The position numbers and the translations under genes were made by a program. Below the pieces are notes generated by a model that ran no database searches, was not told the DNA's origin, and saw only the letters and a program-made list of their open reading frames with translations. This document shows, one piece after another, positions 5,870 to 8,386 of a stretch of 8,386 bases of DNA (its first letter is position 1; every line of letters begins with the position of its first letter). This stretch comes from an uncultured Flavobacteriales bacterium (GTDB taxonomy: Bacteria; Bacteroidota; Bacteroidia; Flavobacteriales_D; Crocinitomicaceae): positions 1 to 8,386 of the forward strand of contig CAJWCX010000037.1 of the NCBI GenBank assembly GCA_913031405.1. Reading direction: 5' to 3'.

Positions 5870-5877
5870 GTATTACT

Positions 5878-6402
5878 TTATTTCAATACTTTTTCAAATG
5901 CGTTTCGAGGGCTTCCCCGAAAGTAAACTCTGCCACAGAATTGATACCCCAAGGTTTCAAATATGCGTTTCATGGGTTCGTTGTCATGATTTGTATCGGC
6001 TTTAATACTATATATTTTTTTGTCTAAGGCATAAGCTTCAATCGAAGTCATCATTTTTTTTGCATATCCCTTTCCCAAATGGTTTTCCGAAATCGCCACG
6101 CGATGAAACACCACGAAATCATCATTGGTAATCCATTCACCCTCTAATCGTTCGTATTCAGGTTCATCATTAATGAGAACGGCTGTGTAACCGATAACGG
6201 TTTCTCCCTCTGTTAGCACATAACCCTGCTTATGTTCGATATCATGCGTAATGACCTCGGGATTGGGGTATCCATCTTGCCATTGGTTGCTGCCTTCTTC
6301 TTTTCTTCTTTGAATGGCTTGCTGGATTATATTCCATATTTCCGGTAAATCGTCTATAACTGCCTCTCGGAAGGTATTTGCTTTTTCTTTCTGATCAGTC
6401 AA
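5878..6402 (-). CDS. GNAT family N-acetyltransferase
   Basis: A 174-residue, cytoplasmic GNAT-fold enzyme that should transfer an acetyl group from acetyl-CoA to an unknown amine. Motif A, with the acyl-CoA pyrophosphate-binding loop HLGKGYAKKM, is at residues 108-117, after the strand FHRVAIS (99-105). Motif B follows with ADTNHDNEPMKRIFETLGY (135-153), including the Asn and Tyr usual in this fold. The N-terminal helix region carries RRKEEGSNQWQDGYPN (32-47), a pattern I recall from a Bacteroidota GNAT subgroup. The start is a TTG codon at 6402-6400; there is no suitable ATG nearby. The start overlaps the last 8 bp of the AlkB-like gene (TTGACTGA), so translation is probably coupled to it. 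Confidence 0.88.
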   Translation of the reverse strand: MTDQKEKANTFREAVIDDLPEIWNIIQQAIQRRKEEGSNQWQDGYPNPEVITHDIEHKQGYVLTEGETVIGYTAVLINDEPEYERLEGEWITNDDFVVFHRVAISENHLGKGYAKKMMTSIEAYALDKKIYSIKADTNHDNEPMKRIFETLGYQFCGRVYFRGSPRNAFEKVLK

Positions 6403-7432
6403 TATTATAGGCTTTAAGTTGCTTCTCCATAATCGGCAAAAATAAAAAAGGTAAATAAGATAGAATCAACATGGCTGGATATCCATAGGGCAGCATGGGA
6501 CTCTCATCTCTCGATTCCAAAACTTGATAGGGTTTGGCTCCCATGTAATGGTGGTCGGAATGACGTGTGAGCTCGAATAGAATTACCCGACCAAGGATAT
6601 GATCAGAGTTCCATGAGTGCGTTACTTTTACTCCTTCATAAGAGCCATCTGCTTTTTGTTTTCGACGCAAACCATAATGCGAAAAGTAATTCTGTCCCTC
6701 CAAAATGGAGATTCCAAAAACACTAGCCACAAAATAAAGTAAGGCAACCTGTACTCCAAAAAAGAAATAGATCAATGCAATAAAGGACCAGGGCAGAAGA
6801 GTGTACAAAATCATGGGGTTTAACCACTGATTTTTTTGTTGTGCTTTCAGTTTTTGAGCTTCGAGTCGCCATGTTTTGAAATATCCCCCAATTTGAGATC
6901 GAATCGCAAAAAAGTAAAAGATATCTCCTTTTTTTGCAGAGGTTAAATCATTCGGTGTAGCTACATCTCGATGGTGCCCGCTGTTGTGATAGGTCATAAA
7001 ATGATTTTGCATTGAAGTTGTCAAAAGAACATGTGCCATAAAGACCTTAAAAGGTTTATTCGTTTTATGACCCAATTCATGGCCCCCATTGATTCCGTTG
7101 ACCCCCAAAATAGTCCCCATCATCAATACATATGCAATGACATCGGAAGTTGGAAGGTTTGTTGTAGATACAGATATCAAAAACTGATAAATAACGAAGA
7201 GGTGAAGTGGCACCATTAGAAATAAAATGTAATCATAGAAGCGATCATTTTTGGCTTGCTTTTTTTCTATTTTATTAAAATTGTAAGAGTCTTTTGGAAT
7301 AAAGTTTTCCAAAATAGGAACAAAAATATAAAGTACGAAGACTCCGGTGTAGGCGTATATTCCCGTCATATTGAAGGAAAATATGGCCAATAAGGGACTT
7401 ATGTATGTCCCGAGATATTTAAGTTTTCCCAT
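6395..7432 (-). CDS. AlkB-like membrane di-iron hydroxylase (alkane 1-monooxygenase family)
   Basis: A 345-residue integral membrane protein, shorter than the about 400 residues of classical AlkB. Hydrophobic segments lie at about 10-40, 66-90, 98-113, 207-240 and 318-336. The histidine boxes of the AlkB group are all there: HELGHK (118-123), YHNSGHH (148-154, where AlkB has EHxxGHH), NYFSHYG (248-254) and LTRHSDHH (288-295, where AlkB has LQRHxDHHA). HSWNSDH (272-278) matches the family's WNSN segment. These bind a non-heme di-iron centre that uses O2 to hydroxylate a hydrophobic substrate. Changes at the second and fourth boxes make an n-alkane substrate uncertain; a lipid or other chain is equally possible. 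No rubredoxin or reductase is encoded nearby. A GNAT gene overlaps its end. A -7-like site and a palindrome lie just upstream. Confidence 0.88.
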   Translation of the reverse strand: MGKLKYLGTYISPLLAIFSFNMTGIYAYTGVFVLYIFVPILENFIPKDSYNFNKIEKKQAKNDRFYDYILFLMVPLHLFVIYQFLISVSTTNLPTSDVIAYVLMMGTILGVNGINGGHELGHKTNKPFKVFMAHVLLTTSMQNHFMTYHNSGHHRDVATPNDLTSAKKGDIFYFFAIRSQIGGYFKTWRLEAQKLKAQQKNQWLNPMILYTLLPWSFIALIYFFFGVQVALLYFVASVFGISILEGQNYFSHYGLRRKQKADGSYEGVKVTHSWNSDHILGRVILFELTRHSDHHYMGAKPYQVLESRDESPMLPYGYPAMLILSYLPFLFLPIMEKQLKAYNID

Positions 7433-7451
7433 GGTTTAGTTTTGCACCATA

Positions 7452-7459
7452 TAAAGATA
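7452..7459 (-). promoter_or_regulatory. Possible -7 element for the AlkB-like/GNAT pair
   Basis: The minus strand reads TATCTTTA, 7/8 of TAnnTTTG, 19 bp before the AlkB-like ATG. No TTG stands at the usual -33 distance. The adjacent palindrome (7463-7478) fills the spacer, so transcription could depend on a bound regulator. Weak evidence on its own. Confidence 0.28.
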
Positions 7460-7462
7460 ATG

Positions 7463-7478
7463 TAAATCATTTGATTTA
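7463..7478. promoter_or_regulatory. Palindrome, possible operator of the AlkB-like gene
   Basis: TAAATCA-TT-TGATTTA is a perfect inverted repeat with 7-bp arms and a 2-bp centre. It lies 31 bp upstream of the AlkB-like start and directly upstream of the -7-like TATCTTTA, a typical position for a dimeric regulator. The repeat is seen; binding is inferred. Confidence 0.35.
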
Positions 7479-7515
7479 AAATAGATTGGGAGATATTCTG
7501 TTAGAAGCACATTTA

Positions 7516-7923
7516 TCAGGGTGTAACGACCTGAATGGTTTCTAATTGATCGTCACAAATATGAATCTCTACGGGCGCTCCTTTAAATACATTTACTGAT
7601 AATGAAGCAGCAACTGCTTTGAACAGACTGATATTCTTTTGATTTTTTTCGAATTCTTTTCTCATAACCATTCTGCATTGATAGGTTTTATCTGTTTTAT
7701 TGAGCTGTACAGTTTTTTTTTCTCCGTTGGCGTATTCGTTCGCAATAAAATAGGCACCAAGAGCATCTGCTTCGGCTTCTGTCACAGCATCAGTGTAGAA
7801 CAACTGAACACCATCAAAATTCTTTTCTTTACCGTGGTTTGTACCACAAGATGATAAAACAAAAGCAATTATTACAAAAGGTAAAAAAGTTTTCAGAAAG
7901 GTTTTATTTTGGAGTTCTCTCAA
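7516..7923 (-). CDS. Small lipoprotein of unknown function
   Basis: A 135-residue protein with an N-terminal lipoprotein signal: basic residues, a hydrophobic stretch (PFVIIAFVL) and the lipobox LSS-Cys26. The mature part is about 110 residues with two cysteines (83, 123). Its recognisable block FYTDAVTEAEADALGAYFI (42-60) is followed by TVQLNKTDKTYQCRMVM (71-87). I recall similar uncharacterised Bacteroidota proteins but no known function. It should be tethered to the inner or outer membrane on the periplasmic side. The only upstream start is TTG at 7923-7921; a CTG at codon 10 (7896) would give MKTFLPFV, a more typical signal peptide. It lies 83 bp upstream of the AlkB-like gene on the same strand and could be co-transcribed, but that gene seems to have its own control region. 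Confidence 0.8.
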   Translation of the reverse strand: MRELQNKTFLKTFLPFVIIAFVLSSCGTNHGKEKNFDGVQLFYTDAVTEAEADALGAYFIANEYANGEKKTVQLNKTDKTYQCRMVMRKEFEKNQKNISLFKAVAASLSVNVFKGAPVEIHICDDQLETIQVVTP

Positions 7924-7928
7924 ATTTA
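7921..7928 (-). promoter_or_regulatory. Perfect -7 match overlapping the lipoprotein start codon
   Basis: The minus strand reads TAAATTTG, a perfect TAnnTTTG match, whose last three bases are the putative TTG start of the lipoprotein gene. TTA stands 20 nt upstream at the -33 position. If it is a working promoter, transcription begins inside the assigned ORF and the true start lies downstream. The surrounding DNA is extremely AT-rich, so chance is possible. Confidence 0.3.
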
Positions 7929-7981
7929 AAAATTTTAATAAATAAATTTAAGGCTGTTATGACAACGATTTACTTTTATTT

Positions 7982-8386
7982 ATGTTCTTTTTGGGTGACG
8001 AATTATCCTTTCCACATGTAGATCGGGCCAATGAATACGGACTATTGGCTGTAGGGGGTGATTTATCAATGGATCGATTGAAATTGGCCTATAGGTCGGG
8101 CATCTTTCCTTGGTATTCAGAAGGTCAACCCATTTCGTGGTACAGTCCAGACCCTCGCATGGTGTTGTTTCCAGATGAGTTGAAAATATCTAAAAGCATG
8201 CGTCAAATTATTCGTTCCAAACGTTTTAAGGTCACTTTTAATCAGGCCTTTGAAAAGGTGATTTCCAACTGCAAAAACATCGATCGCAGTCGGCTAGACC
8301 AGGACGGGACTTGGATTACTGATGAAATGCAGCAGGCTTATATCAAACTACATCAAGAGGGTTTTGCCACATCGATTGAAGTGTGG
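7982..8386 (+). CDS. aat: Leucyl/phenylalanyl-tRNA--protein transferase (partial, cut by window end)
   Basis: The first 135 codons of aat; the frame is open to the last base, and the complete protein is usually a little over 200 residues. The cytoplasmic enzyme transfers Leu or Phe from tRNA to the N-terminus of proteins starting with Arg or Lys, marking them for ClpS/ClpAP in the N-end rule pathway. Family motifs appear in order: GLLAVGGDLS (20-29), GIFPWY (40-45), WYSPDPR (53-59), WITDEM (111-116), AYIKLH (119-124) and SIEVW at the cut end. The ATG at 7982 opens MFFLGDELSFPHVD, the normal N-terminus, and no other start exists in frame before the upstream stop at 7949. A weak -7-like TACTTTTA (7971-7978) directly precedes the ATG. 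Confidence 0.96.
   Translation, partial: MFFLGDELSFPHVDRANEYGLLAVGGDLSMDRLKLAYRSGIFPWYSEGQPISWYSPDPRMVLFPDELKISKSMRQIIRSKRFKVTFNQAFEKVISNCKNIDRSRLDQDGTWITDEMQQAYIKLHQEGFATSIEVW

Noticed and set aside
5848..5886. Repeated TTATTTCAA on both sides of the cupredoxin/GNAT junction
   Set aside because: A 9-bp AT-rich direct repeat that encodes Phe/Lys residues in both genes; chance is the simplest explanation and it forms no terminator.
1..8386. CRISPR arrays, tRNA genes, insertion sequences, prophage or a defence system
   Set aside because: No regularly spaced repeats, tRNA-like cloverleaf, transposase or phage genes were seen. The only recombinase is a housekeeping Xer protein with a complete catalytic set next to core genes, not an integrase of a mobile element.

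Overview
The window is a gene-dense, AT-rich stretch of a Bacteroidota chromosome, most likely a flavobacterium-like organism. The evidence is the gene order rpmB-rpmG-DUF4295, a four-cysteine-free (C-minus) type L33, a protein ending in a type IX secretion (T9SS/Por) sorting domain, two lipoproteins, very weak Shine-Dalgarno sequences, and promoter-like matches to the phylum's -33 TTG / -7 TAnnTTTG pattern. No rRNA, tRNA, CRISPR array, insertion sequence or prophage is visible. The longest gap without a gene is about 148 bp.

Left part (1-1694, minus strand): a ribosomal-protein operon (rpmB, rpmG, small DUF4295 gene) with a good candidate promoter and a clear intrinsic terminator. It is preceded on the same strand by a Xer tyrosine recombinase, probably xerD. 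Middle-left (1698-4164, plus strand): aroQ (type II 3-dehydroquinate dehydratase) starts 3 bp from the xerD start. It is followed by a secreted von Willebrand A domain protein and a GufA/ZIP-type metal transporter. A terminator-like hairpin lies across the start codon of the ZIP gene.

Middle (4171-5869): a lipoprotein of the type I phosphodiesterase/alkaline phosphatase superfamily (minus) and a small secreted cupredoxin with a T9SS tail (plus) diverge from a 148 bp region that holds a palindrome and two promoter-like sites. Right part (5878-7923, minus strand): an AlkB-like membrane di-iron hydroxylase overlaps a GNAT acetyltransferase by 8 bp, and upstream of it is a small lipoprotein of unknown function. 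The window ends inside aat (leucyl/phenylalanyl-tRNA-protein transferase, plus strand).

Most of this is ordinary core chromosome (translation, chromosome dimer resolution, shikimate pathway, N-end rule) mixed with single envelope and accessory genes. I see no strong evidence for a new multi-gene system. The points most worth a second look are the hairpin across the ZIP start, the AlkB-like/GNAT pair with an upstream palindrome, the minimal cupredoxin-T9SS protein, and the VWA protein with an incomplete metal site and four cysteines.
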